DNA from: Rutidosis leptorrhynchoides | Taxonomy: Eukaryota > Streptophyta > Magnoliopsida > Asterales > Asteraceae | Assembly (NCBI RefSeq): GCF_046630445.1 | Contig: NC_092341.1 | Location: 258,708,001 to 258,772,000, forward strand | Length of the DNA stretch: 64,000 bases | Direction: 5' to 3' | In this document: one piece after another, positions 48,114 through 63,336 of the stretch | Numbering within the stretch: position 1 is the first letter of the stretch | Layout: each line of letters begins with the position of its first letter | Program-made: the position numbers and the translations under genes | Notes under the pieces: generated by a model | The model's database searches: none | What the model was told of the DNA's origin: nothing | What the model saw: the letters and a program-made list of their open reading frames with translations, nothing else

Positions 48114-49370
48114 GTACCCACCCGTTAAAGAAATTTCGTCCCCGAAATTTTGGTAGAGGTTGTCATAAATAACAATAGGAATGTTTTTCATGACAAATAT
48201 GAGGTAATAATAGAGTTTTATCATTATTGAAAGATATGGATAAGACGATTCGATCATGTGAAGCGCACGAGTGAAGCTATCACAAAAGAATGAAATGCGT
48301 GAATATGTAATTGTTTTAACCGATGACGTGATTGGGATTGGTTTCCGGAATTTATGGGATTTAAAGAAAATCTTACGTAATAAGATTTGGTTCTTCGGCG
48401 ATTTAGAAAACAGGATTTCCTTTGATTTAATGCGACAAATCTGCTGTGATTTCTTTGTCGGATATTTCACTTATAAAACTATCCCCATCCTTTCCTTATT
48501 TCCATATCCTACATCTCCTCCTATTCGCTGTGATTTTACCCCAATTCTTATTGCAGGGTTTTGTCCCTCCGTTTCTTCTTCCCGTCCCCAAGTCAAGCGA
48601 GCAATGGTCCGGAATTCGTAGATATAAAATTTGGAATGAATATCGCTAGTGTTCTCAGAAATAAATGGTAATGGTACGATTTTAATTTGTCAAATTACCA
48701 GAACATTTTCGGAAAATTAGAACTATCAAGGTGATACGTTCTATTATATTTGGAGAGTGGATAGAATGTAAGAGCCGTGTAACATGGCACATGATGATGG
48801 TACTGTGAATCATCATGCTTCATTAGAAACTTAACATGACTTACTGTAATATAATGAAGTTGATCAAGTTCCATTATATTATATTAATTCATGCATCAAT
48901 TCCCAACATTTCTTCAAAACATTCATATTTTAAATTCGAAGATTTCAGAATTTAGAGACTAACACAGTTTCTTTTATATTGTAACACAGATATTACGGAG
49001 GAATAAATGATTTCAGATAAGAATAGCTGTGAAAACATCTTCAGAAATATTGAAGATATTTATAATGAAAGATATGATAATATCTTGGAATTTCAAATGT
49101 CGAAGGATGATGATGAAGATTGACCCGTAAGGGTTTAGATTCGAAAGCAAGGTGTTTACTACAGAATCATCATGATTCTTTATGTACAAGTTTAGTCCTT
49201 GTAATTTGTTCAGAGTCTCCTTCACGGTTTGGTCAATCCGGTTTTCAGTACCAAATTTTCTATCGAGCGTTCCTAACACTTCCTCCTCTTATCATCAACT
49301 TTTGGTCATTAAGACCGTCTACATCATGCTGCTTCGTTAGTATTTTAAGAACTACTTCATAGTTCAAGAC

Positions 49371-49371
<1 letters not shown>

Positions 49372-49416
<45 letters not shown>
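49372..49416. repeat. Poly(T) run of about 45 bases
   Basis: An almost pure T run inside the C internal region. The matching place in B has a few T residues only (near 42425), so it expanded or arrived in C. No retroposon body is visible beside it. Confidence 0.9.
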
Positions 49417-49420
<4 letters not shown>

Positions 49421-51694
49421 ACTTTACATTCGGGATATGAAATTCTTAGAGATATACGTCATAAGTATAGCTGGAGAAGTTCTGCCAGATTTTCAAAATA
49501 CGACTTGCGGATTCCGCCAAAGGGATGCCGAGCTGCTGATACATCTGCTGATGATGTCGTGAAATATAAAAGGCTCTCTGGTGGTAACGGCGAAGGGGCA
49601 AGGTATAAATTTCGAGGTTATGATAAGAGTAGTCTCACTGAGAAGTTGAAGTGGAGCTGTGACAAAATTAGCTAATTGAAAAGGAATCGTATGATTGTTT
49701 TTGAATGATAAGGAATTCGACGCGAATACGCTTTAACTATAACTTTGGTTTTGAAAGTTTTTCAGGTGCATAAATGTATGCATAATTCTTTCTTCCGTAG
49801 ACGAGGTGCGGCGGGTTCAACTTCTTGATCGAGGTGTTTTCAAGAATCATGAAAAGTTGTGAATGCGAATTGTAATTGTCAAGATACGAATGAGGTTTAT
49901 GATAGAATCAAGTGGCAAACTTGAAGAATTATTTAGTTTCATATATGTTATAATCAATATTTTAATTAATTTTACTTGTCCATAGTTAGCAGTCTGTTAG
50001 TTCGATTGTCCAATAGTTTAAATATATATATATATATATGTGATATTCGAATTAAATAATACATATCGTAACCCGTGTACCGGTCTCGGTGTCGATCACA
50101 ACTCAAAGTATATATATATTTTGGAATCAACTCCGACCCTGTATAGCCAACTCCCACCTTCACATATAGAGTGTCTACGGTTGTTCCGAAATATATATAT
50201 AGATGAGTCAATATGATAAGTCGAAACCTTGTATACGTGTCCCGTTTATTTAAAGTGCGTAAAATAAATAAATATATATCATGACCCATGTACCGTGTTG
50301 TCTCAGAATTAATCCGACGTGTTGCGTACATGTGTCCCGACTTGAAAATGCATAAAAGTAAATAACAGAAATTAAATGACAATAAATAAAATTGCGAGAA
50401 TGTAATTTGCGATAAATTAAATGTTAGCCGGGAACAGTTAGCTAGGATCAGTTAGCGTGGATTCCTAAAAATATTTCAATTAGTTAATTCGTCTGTTTCT
50501 AACAAATTTTATCATATCCAATGTTTTCTTCGTTATGCCACTTGTTGGTTTCTGATAGGTAAAAATTCAAATATGAAATTTGAATGAAAATGGTTATTCT
50601 GAGGTGAGCGGATACGAATATCGGTGATTGTAAGTAGGATAGTAGATAATCGTTGAATCAGATTCAAAGGATTTACAGTGTAACTTATTAATGTGAATTC
50701 TAAATATTCCTCGGGTACTACCCACCCGTTAAAATATTTTCATCATTAACAGTTTGTACGAGAGAATTTTTAATTACATTCTTTATGAAAATATACTTGC
50801 ATATATATTTTCATCGGATGTAATCATGGATTTAATGAGTCAATAAGATATTAAACTCATTTGATTTATCGTTAGCACCGGATTACATGATCTCTAAAAC
50901 ATTAGAGATTACATGATTGCCATGTCGAACGAAGATATATGAGGTAAAACGTAAAGCGAAGGTAATCGATTTAGAATGATATGTCAAACGAAAATTTAGT
51001 AGATAGAACGATACATAGAACGGTGACTATACTCAAGGTATAGTTTATGACGTTGAGGTTTACGACGCGGTTGTGGCTGCTGCTGATGTTTGTAACCGTC
51101 GCACCATATTTTCCATAGCCGTCACACGAGCGCGAAGTTTGTTAACTTATGCTTGTACACCGGAATGATTGACGATTGAAGCGAGTGGATGTATAAAATT
51201 CGGAATATGAGATGGTATGTAATTATGATGAGATATCCGTAAAAAGGGGAAAAGAAATGGTTTTTCGAACAGGTTCGTCGGTAAGTGTTTCAGGTTTATC
51301 GCCAAAAGGATAATTTAGTGGATGGAAAGGTTCCTCGATGTGATATGATTTTCGGATGTCGTATGATATTCTAACAATATAGAATATCTATATATTTTAC
51401 CAAAGATTCCATAGACTTCAAAGGAATTTACGGCATATGTCAAGCAAATCTATAATGCGCTAAGATATGAATTTCGTCTATACACTATCGATGCACTAAA
51501 TACAGTAAGACGTGTCTAGACTAGAGAATGATAGGCAGGCAATTCCCTAAGGATGATAAGCAGATGGTTTCCGACTAGAAATGATAAGCAAAACTTTCTA
51601 GCAGGTAGATATGGTCAAAGTCCAGACTCACTAATGTATCCTAACAACTACCTGTTAGACACACTAATGCAAGGCCTGGTTCGCTAAGACCAAC

Positions 51695-51706
51695 GCTCTG
51701 ATACCA
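51695..51706 (-). other. Element C primer binding site (initiator tRNA-Met)
   Basis: The minus strand reads TGGTATCAGAGC two bases after the 5' LTR end. Confidence 0.92.
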
Positions 51707-51708
51707 AC

Positions 51709-54700
51709 TGAAAGGATCCGAAACTAATCATCCGGACAGTGTCCATATTGATTACAAACGAATTACAACAGTTGATAACATCGCGAGGTACTAGACCTCT
51801 ATATGATACATTTTACAAACGTTGCATTTATTCTTAAAAGGCAATCTAACTTTACATCAAACATTATTAAACTCGTCTAACATTTCTCGATATCCGAATG
51901 ACTCATTCTGTCATTTACTTAATAAATGTCTTTAATGATCTTCAATGACTCGAATGCAACGTTCTTGTAACATGACTTAAATGATCCCAACTAGTATTCT
52001 TTATATGAGCTAATGCACAGCGGAAGTCTTAATTCGTACCTGAGAATAACATGCTTTAAAAAGTCAACATAAAGTTGGTGAGATATATAGGTTTGATGCT
52101 AGCAGCGTTATAACAATGGACCACAAGATTTCATATTCATAAGCGTTTAAATAAAAATATTCTAAGTGGTTGAGCACTTGGTAACCATACTTAACAATTA
52201 ATCACGTCGCATATTCCCTTTAATATAAAATCTTACTACACTGTACCAAGTGTAGTCACGAAACGAAGTACTGTGCAACCGTTGAATACTGGTCGTCCAG
52301 TCCGGTTGGGGTTGTCAGGCCCGATAGATCTATCAACAGGATTCGCGTTTACAATACCGCTGTAAATAATAGTTACCAAGCTACAGGGAAGTATGCCAGT
52401 GGTACAACTCAACGTAGAATATATTTTTCAGTTACTTGTGTCCATAACGTAAATCATTTATAAAAACAGCGCATGTATTCTCAGCCCAAAAATATTTAGA
52501 GTTCAAAAGGGATCTATATACTCACCTAATGTATTTTGTAGCAAAAATACATATAACACCGTTGAACACTTATAAGGTTGGCCTTCGATTCACGAACCTA
52601 ATTAATTATATATTTATATATTGGTTAATAACTAATTAACAAAATAAAGTCAATTTACAGTGTTCCACAATCCTAATGCTCGAGACCAATATGTAAAAGT
52701 TAATAAAAATTCGTTTGACTCAAAAAGATTTCCAAAAATTCTAAATATAACTATATATCACTGTTTTATATCCTCAAATATTTTTACAATACTTATTAAG
52801 GTAAATAATAATATAATTCTTTTTATAATATCTTAAAATTATACCAAATTTTGATATAAAGATACTTTTTTTTACTTTTAAACAATATTTTTAAATAATA
52901 ATTTTAATATTAATATTATTGATAATAATAATTTTATAGTTTTAGTATCAATAATATTTTTAATTACAATAAAAATAATAACTTTATAGTTTTGATAAAA
53001 AATATTATTTTCTTTGAAATATTAATAACAACAATCATAATAATCGTAAAAATAATATTTTTAGTAAAATGATATTTAATAGTTTTAATAACAATAACAA
53101 TTAAAATAATAATTTTATAGTTGTTAATAAAAATATTAGTTTTCCCATAAAAATCATAATATCAATAATAATAGAAATTTATAACATCGACGTAATGTTA
53201 AAATATTCATTTTTGATAATTTGTACAAAAGTTCAATTGACTATAACTTCAAATCCATCCGTCGAATCCATTCGACATCTAAATGAAAAGTTTATAGTTT
53301 TTCGCCACCTTTCCAAAAACATATTATTCATATACCTTATCTTAACCGCAAGAGTAACTAATTCAGATTCTATCCTAAATATATTTTAACAAAAATAGAT
53401 ATAAAAATGTACACGATCCTAACTTCTCGAGCACTAGTCAGGGACACACTAAAAGTAAATAAAAGTTAAGTTTAGAGTGCTCACGTATCAATATTGAGAT
53501 TCAATATTGCAGGATATTATTTAAACGCAACGGAGATGACAAACACTAGTTTGTCTCATGAGAAAAACCCCTGAACATTACCCATAACCTCCATAGCTAT
53601 AACCCATAATCTAGCTCAATCACTCCCACTCATGAAACCATTTTTGAAAACATTTGGGCAGAACCACGTCGTAGTATTTCATGTATAATACTAATATTAT
53701 TGCTCGAAATAATTCTAATACTAGAAATATTAAGATTAATATTGATAATCTTAATAATCTTAATAATTTTGATAATATAGATAATAATAAAAATAATAAA
53801 TAATACTCTGTAATAAAAGAAGAAAGAAAGAGAGAAGGAAAAGAAAAGAAAAAGATATATAAATTATAAAACACATACGTCCGAATTTTATAGACAATGT
53901 GATCCACCTAACCACAACATTACACGTTTCGTGTAGATGGGTACACGATTCGTGTAAGGTATAGTCACGAAAGTTGTAGATTTTTGAGTTACGGTCGTTT
54001 AGACACCAAGATCACCCTTTTTCGAGTCCGAATGAATTAGTTATGATTTTTCTCGTGCAAGTGTGCAGGTTTATTGATTTCCAACATTTTAACTTACAAT
54101 TATGTGATTAAATGTTGTAGTCTTTTGGTGCTTATTTAAAATCTTTATTTTATCATTATTTTTATTTTTATATCATTGGAAATCCATAAAAATATTTTAT
54201 AATCGAATTCTATTATATCGAAAAATGTGTTCGTTGTTTAACTAAGTATTTTTAAATACAAAACGTTTTATATTTAGTTAAAGACTATATTTAATTATTT
54301 TGAAAAATACATAAATATATATTTAATAAACACGCTTTATTTAAATATTTATTTTTGTTAAAATCACGGACCATTATCATTTACAATTTATCAAAAGGTT
54401 TCTAGAAAAGTTTCGACTTTTTAAAATAACGTTAAAAACCTTTATTGACTCGTTAATAGTTTGACAAAGACAGGTTCAGATATTTGTAAAATCTTATTAT
54501 CTTTTACTCTCATCGTTAAATATAATATTCTTATATCGAAACTTATTATATCTAATACTTTGTTATCGTTAACAATTAATAAGTATATATCGTAATCGCA
54601 CATAAATGTTCGTGAATCGTCAGGCTTGGTCAAGAGGGTAACTAAACATCCAGATATAGATTTCAGACTTTCTAAACTCAACATTGAGGTTTTTGCTTTT

Positions 54701-54761
54701 CGTGTCGAAAACATATAGAGTTTAAGGTTTAAATTTGGTCGGAAATTTCTGGGTCGTTACA
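51709..54761 (-). repeat. Element C 5' LTR (3,053 bp)
   Basis: Same sequence as 45061-48113. The four differences I found pair 45666 with 52314, 47353 with 54001, 47426 with 54074 and 47453 with 54101. Confidence 0.95.
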
Positions 54762-54766
54762 ATAGT

Positions 54767-57220
<2,454 letters not shown>

Positions 57221-60200
57221 TGTAGTGACCCGAACTTTTCCATGTATATATATATATTAATTGAGATTGATATTTACATGATTAAATGGTTCCAACATGT
57301 TAAGCAATCAAACTTGTTAAGACTTGATTAATTGAAATATGTTTCATATATACAATTGACCACCCAATTTGACCGGTGATTCACGAACGTTAAAACTTGT
57401 AAAAACTATATGATGACATATATATGGATATATATATAGTTAACATAATACTATGATAAGTAAACATATCATTAAGTATATTAACAATGAACTACATATG
57501 TAAAAATAAGACTACTAACTTAATGATTTTTAAACGAGACATATATGTAACGATTATCGTTGTAAAGACATTTAATGTATATATATCATATTAAGAGATA
57601 TTCATACATGATAATATCATGATAATATAATAATTTAAAATCTCATTTGATATTATAAACATGGGGTTAACAACATTTAACAAGATCGTTAACCTAAAGG
57701 TTTCAAAACAACACTTACAGGTAACTACTAACGATGACTTAACGACTCAGTTAAAATGTATATACATGTAGTGTTTTAATATGTATTTATACACTTTTGA
57801 AAGACTTCAATACACTTATCAAAATACTTCTACTTAACAAAAATGCTTACAATTACATCCTCGTTCAGTTTCATCAACAATTCTACTCGTATGCACCCGT
57901 ATTCATACTCGTACTCGTACAATACACAGCTTGTAGATGTATGTACTATTGGTATATACACTCCAATGATCAGCTCTTAGCAGCCCATGTGAGTCACCTA
58001 ACACATGTGGGAACCATCATTTGGCAACTAGCATGAAATATCTCATAAAATTACAAAAATATGAGTAATCATTCATGACTTATTTACATGAAAACAAAAT
58101 TACATATCCTTTATATCTAATCCATACACCAACGACCAAAAACACCTACAAACACTTTCATTCTTCAATTTTCTTCATCTAATTGATCTCTCTCAAGTTC
58201 TATCTTCAAGTTCTAAGTGTTCTTCATATATTCTACAAGTTCTAGTTACATAAAATCAAGAATACTTTCAAGTTTGCTAGCTCACTTCCAATCTTGTAAG
58301 GTGATCATCCAACCTCAAAAAATCTTTGTTTCTTACAGTAGGTTATCATTCTAATACAAGGTAATAATCATATTCAAACTTTGGTTCAATTTCTATAACT
58401 ATAACAATCTTATTTCAAGTGATGATCTTACTTGAACTTGTTTTCGTGTCATGATTCTGCTTCAAGAACTTCGAGCCATCCAAGGATCCATTGAAGCTAG
58501 ATCCATTTTTCTATTTTCCAGTAGGTTTATCCAAGGAACTTAAGGTAGTAATGATGTTCATAACATCATTCAATTCATACATATAAAGCTATCTTATTCG
58601 AAGGTTTAAAATTGTAATCACTAGAACATAGTTTAGTTAATTCTAAACTTGTTCGCAAACAAAAGTTAATCCTTCTAACTTGACTTTTAAAATCAACTAA
58701 ACACATGTTCTATATCTATATGATATGCTAACTTAATGATTTAAAACCTGGAAATACGAAAAACACCGTAAAACCGGATTTACGCCGTCGTAGTAACACC
58801 GCGGACTGTTTTGGGTTAGTTAATTAAAAACTATGATAAACTTTGATTTAAAAGTTGTTATTCTGAGAAAATGATTTTTATTATGAACATGAAACTATAT
58901 CCAAAAATTATGGTTAAACTCAAAGTGGAAGTATGTTTTCTAAAATGATCATCTAGACGTCGTTCTTTCGACTGAAATGACTACCTTTACAAAAATGACT
59001 TGTAACTTATTTTTCCGACTATAAACCTATAATTTTTCTGTTTAGATTCATAAAATAGAGTTCAATATGAAACCATAGCAATTTGATTCACTCAAAACGG
59101 ATTTAAAATGAAGAAGTTATGGGAAAAACAAGATTGGATAATTTTTCTCATTTTAGCTACGTGAAAATTGGTAACAAATATATTTCAACCATAACTTAAT
59201 CAACCTGTATTGTATATTATGTAATCTTGAGATACCATAGACACGTATACAATGTTTCGACCTATCATGTCGACACATCTATATATATTTCGGAACAACC
59301 ATAGACACTCTATATGTGAATGTTGGAGTTAGCTATACAGGGTTGAGGTTGATTCCAAAATATATATAGTTTGAGTTGTGATCAATACTGAGATACGTAT
59401 ACACTGGGTCGTGGATTGATTCAAGATAATATTTATCGATTTATTTCTGTACATCAAACTGTGGACAACTAGTTGTAGGTTACTAACGATGACAGCTGAC
59501 TTAATAAACTTAAAACATCAAAATATATTAAAAGTGTTGTAAATATATTTTGAACATACTTTGATATATATGTATATATTGTTATAGGTTCGTGAATCAA
59601 CCAGTGGCCAAGTCTTACTTCCCGACGAAGTAAAAATCTGTAAAAGTGAGTTATAGTCCCACTTTTAAAATCTAATATTTTTGGGATGAGAATACATGCA
59701 GGTTTTATAAATGATTTACAAAATAGACACAAGTACGTGAAACTACATTCTATGGTTGAATTATCGAAATCGAATATGCCCCTTTTTATTAAGTCTGGTA
59801 ATCTAAGAATTAGGGAACAGACACCCTAATTGACGCGAATCCTAAAGATAGATCTATTGGGCCTAACAAACCCCATCCAAAGTACCGGATGCTTTAGTAC
59901 TTCGAAATTTATATCATATCCGAAGGGTGTCCCGGAATGATGGGGATATTCTTATATATGCATCTTGTTAATGTCGGTTACCAGGTGTTCACCATATGAA
60001 TGATTTTTATCTCTATGTATGGGATGTGTATTGAAATATGAAATCTTGTGGTCTGTTATTATGATTTGATATATATAGGTTAAACCTATAACTCACCAAC
60101 ATTTTTGTTGACGTTTTAAGCATGTTTATTCTCTGGTGATTATTAAGAGCTTCCGCTGCCGCATACTTAAATAAGGAAGAGATTTGGAGTCCATGCTTGT

Positions 60201-60478
60201 ATGATATTGTGTAAAAACTGCATTCAAGAAACTTATTTTGTTGTAACATATTTGTATTGTAAACCATTATGTAATGGTCGTGTGTAAACAGGATATTTTA
60301 GATTATCATTATTTGATAATCTACGTAAAGCTTTTTAAACCTTTATTGATGAAATAAAGGTTATGGTTTGTTTTAAAATGAATGCAGTCTTTGAAAAACG
60401 TCTCATATAGAGGTCAAAACCTCGCAACGAAATCAATTAATATGGAACGTTTTTAATCAATAAGAACGGGACATTTCA
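57221..60478 (+). repeat. Element A' 5' LTR (3,258 bp)
   Basis: Starts TGTAGTGACCCGAAC and ends CGGGACATTTCA. It follows the A LTRs throughout with more divergence than between the two A LTRs. The inverted words lie at 57378-57388 and 59588-59598, and the 190-bp module at about 59229-59413. Confidence 0.93.
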
Positions 60479-60480
60479 GT

Positions 60481-60492
60481 TGGTATCCGAGC
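60481..60492 (+). other. Element A' primer binding site
   Basis: TGGTATCCGAGC starts two bases after the LTR end, one base different from the usual initiator tRNA-Met complement. Confidence 0.85.
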
Positions 60493-60687
60493 GTTGGTCT
60501 TAGAGAACTAGAATTTTGCATTAGTGTGTCTTATCGAGTTTGTTAGGATGCATTAGTGAGTCTGGACTTCGACCGTGTTTACTTGAAAAATGATTGCTTA
60601 ACAAATTTTGTTGGAAACTATATATTTTTAACATGTGAATATTATGTGATATATTAATCTCTTAACGCGTTTGATATTATGTGATAG

Positions 60688-61302
60688 ATGTCTACCTCTA
60701 GAACAATTCCCATTGACTCACCTAATAATAATGAAGAGTCAAATGTAAATTGGAATGATTCGTGGACTGATTCACAAGTTCCCGAAGAGGAACCGGAAGA
60801 AGAGTCGGAACCGGAAGAAGAATCGGAACCGGAAGAAGAATCGGAACCGGATGAAGAAATAGAACCGGTGGGGGAAATAATAAAACGGTTAAGTAAAAGA
60901 AAATCCTCAACCAACCGACCAAGGTTAATTATGGTCAATGGTGTTTCCGCCAAGGAAGCAAAATATTGGGAGGATTACCAATTCTCCGATGAATCGGATT
61001 TCGACGAGAATTCAGATGATGTTATAGAAATTACCCCAACTGAATTTAAAAAGGCAAAAGAAAATAATAAGGGAAAGGGCATAAAAATATAGAAATCTAA
61101 TTCCAACCCCGATGAACTTTATATGTATCGTCAACCCCCGAAGTCCTTAAGTTGTAACAATGACCCGGGAACCTCTAAACCACCAGGTTTTTCTAAACCA
61201 ATGTGGAAAACGACGGCTCGTATTAGGGGAACATCATATATCCCTAGAAACTTGGCAAAACGAACCAAAACAGAAGAAAAAGAAACAAGCGAGTCGGAAT
61301 AA
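60688..61302 (+). pseudogene. Acidic ORF1 of element A', one internal stop
   Basis: The frame opens at ATG 60688 with MSTSRTIPIDSPNNNEESN and carries EEESEP-type repeats, RKSSTNRPRLIMVNGVSAK, KYWEDYQFSDESDFDENSDD and, after a TAG at 61090-61092, NPDELYMYRQPPK and PGFSKPMWKTTARIRG. It ends at 61302, in total 205 codons in one frame. Unknown function. Conservation with A is high outside the repeat, which argues that it was a real protein of the family. The repeat units differ from those in A. Confidence 0.75.
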
Positions 61303-61439
61303 GATAGTTGTATTCGTGTGGTGTAATATATGTAATATAGTGTGCTTATGCTTTATGATATATGTAAAAATTGCTTGTATTAATAAGTATTTTTTTTATG
61401 AATCTAACTCTTGTCTATTTTACAGTATAAAAACACAAA

Positions 61440-62123
61440 ATGGATAGACAACCCAATATTTTAAGAGACCTACCCGGAGACATGATTGATGAAATCTTGT
61501 CTAGAGTCGGTCAGAATTCTTCGGCACAACTATTTAAGGCGAGATCAGTTTGTAAGACATTCGAAGAACGTTCCAAGAATGCCTTGGTTTATAAAAGGCT
61601 TTCGTTTGAAAGATGAGGGATATCACATTGGGAAATCCATAAGTTACGATGTGTTTACTTTGATGCATATATTGCGGGGAACCCAAATGCTATTTTACGC
61701 AATGGGTTAAGAAATTATTTTGACTCAATATATCCGAATATTGGACTTCGTGATTTAGAAAAAGCGGCTAACATGCAACATAAAGAAGCATGTTATGCTT
61801 ACGGATTAGTAATGTTCGCTTCTCACCAAAGTGAGAACAAGAACATCGGGCTACAACTATTAAACAAAACGTTCCCACAAGTGACGGAGTCGGTAATTGG
61901 GGTAAGAAATGAGGTTTTTAGATTGTTACGGGACTGTTGGACATTACGTAACCCTCGTCCCTTTGACGACGTTACAACACGCTGTCTTATCAACGGCCAT
62001 AACGGTTATGTTCCACAAGACCAAGGATGGGAAGTAATCCTAGTAAAACCAGAATGCATGACTTGTTTCTGGACGTATGAATTACGTGTCTTTATTGCCT
62101 TTGCTGAACGACTTGTGTACTAG
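61440..62123 (+). pseudogene. F-box accessory ORF of element A', one internal stop
   Basis: The ATG at 61440 opens MDRQPNILRDLPGDMIDEIL and the F-box continues with ARSVCKTFEERSKNALVY, closer to the F-box consensus than in A. A TGA at 61614-61616 replaces the tryptophan codon of the RWGISHW segment in A. Otherwise the 228-codon frame is open to 62123 with GNPNAILRNGLRNYF, HKEACYAYGLVMFA, PRPFDD and CMTCFWTYELRVF conserved. The stop can arise by one G-to-A change, so the loss is recent. The position between ORF1 and gag matches A exactly. Confidence 0.82.
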
Positions 62124-62464
62124 CTAGAATTATCTTCACAACCATCTTGTATCAAATTTATTGTGTGCTATATTTCATGCTATATGTAAAATAAGCGGTA
62201 TTGTAAGTTTGTAAAATATTGTGTAAAAGTTTGAACGCAAAATATTATTATAATCAGTTTTTCATATAGAATTGTAGTAGTTGAATTGTATATTAGCTAC
62301 TAAGTATGAACTTAACGGGTAGGTACTACCCGAATTTAAACTTATAAAATGCTAATATGAAGAAAAAGCTTTTATAAATGAGTTCATATTATGCTACAAA
62401 ATACTATTAACTACTCTTAATATTCTGTATGATTAACTTGTTCCATTTGACTATTTAGAAGGAA

Positions 62465-63298
62465 ATGGCACCGACTACTCGACATACCGTGAATATGAAT
62501 GAAGAGGAATTCCGTACTTTTCTAGTTTCAAACATAGCCGCAGTACAGGCTGCACTACATACCAACAATAACCTTGGATCTAGCAGTACAGGAAATCGTG
62601 TAGGATGCACCTACAAAGAATTCACTTCCTGCAAACCTTTGGAATTTGATGGAACCGAAGGACCGATCGGATTGAAACGGTGGACCGAGAAGGTCGAATC
62701 GGTGTTTGCCATAAGTAAGTGTACTGAAGAGGACAAAGTGAAGTACGCTACGCATACCTTCACAGGTTCTGCATTAACATGGTGGAATACCTATCTAGAG
62801 CAAGTGGGACAAGACGATGCGTATGCACTACCGTGGTCAGCATTCAAGCACTTGATGAACGAGAAGTACCGTCCCAGAACCGAGGTCAATAAGCTCAAGA
62901 CAGAACTTAGAGGGTTACGAACCCAAGGATTTGATATTACCACGTATGAAAGACGATTCACAGAATTGTGCCTATTGTGTCCGGGAGCATTCGAAGATGA
63001 GGAAGAGAAGATCGACGCGTTTGTGAAAGGATTACCGGAAAGAATCCAAGAAGATATAAGTTCACACGAGCCCGCCTCCATACAACAGGCATGTAGAATG
63101 GCTCACAAACTAGTGAACCAGATTGAAGAAAGAATTAAAGAGCAGAATGCTGAAGAGGCCAATGTGAAGCAAGTCAAAAGAAAGTAGGAGGAAAACGGTG
63201 ATAAGAATCACCAATACAACAACAACAACAATTACAACAATAATCACAACAATTATCCCAACAATCGTAACATCAATCGCAACTACAACAAACGGCCC

Positions 63299-63336
<38 letters not shown>

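Larger units (their letters stand above)
48114..51708 (-). other. Element C internal region, no gag or pol recognised
   Basis: It aligns with the B internal region end to end. Read on the minus strand from 51708: primer site, leader, a decayed coding-like stretch with PFGDKPETLTDEPV-like and TNFALVTAMENMVRR-like pieces in broken frames, the internal polypurine-like copy (50712-50733), the 190-bp module (50071-50244), a long T/A homopolymer and the terminal TTTAACGGGTGGGTAC before the 3' LTR. No frame longer than about 140 codons is open, and none has a known motif. Confidence 0.7.
45061..54761 (-). mobile_element. Element C: young, pol-less LTR retrotransposon (9.7 kb)
   Basis: The LTRs at 45061-48113 and 51709-54761 are both exactly 3,053 bp and I find four substitutions between them by eye. 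The target duplication ATAGT (45056-45060 and 54762-54766) is perfect. The primer site (51695-51706, minus strand) and the purine-rich end before 48113 show minus orientation. The internal 3,595 bp has no gag, protease, RT or integrase motif, so this is a LARD-like non-autonomous element. It sits inside the 5' LTR of B and is the youngest insertion in that nest together with A'. Confidence 0.92.

Noticed and set aside
45061..54761. Segmental tandem duplication of 3 kb
   Set aside because: The repeat units start and end at LTR termini with a primer site and purine tract between them and a 5-bp target duplication outside, so an LTR element explains it.
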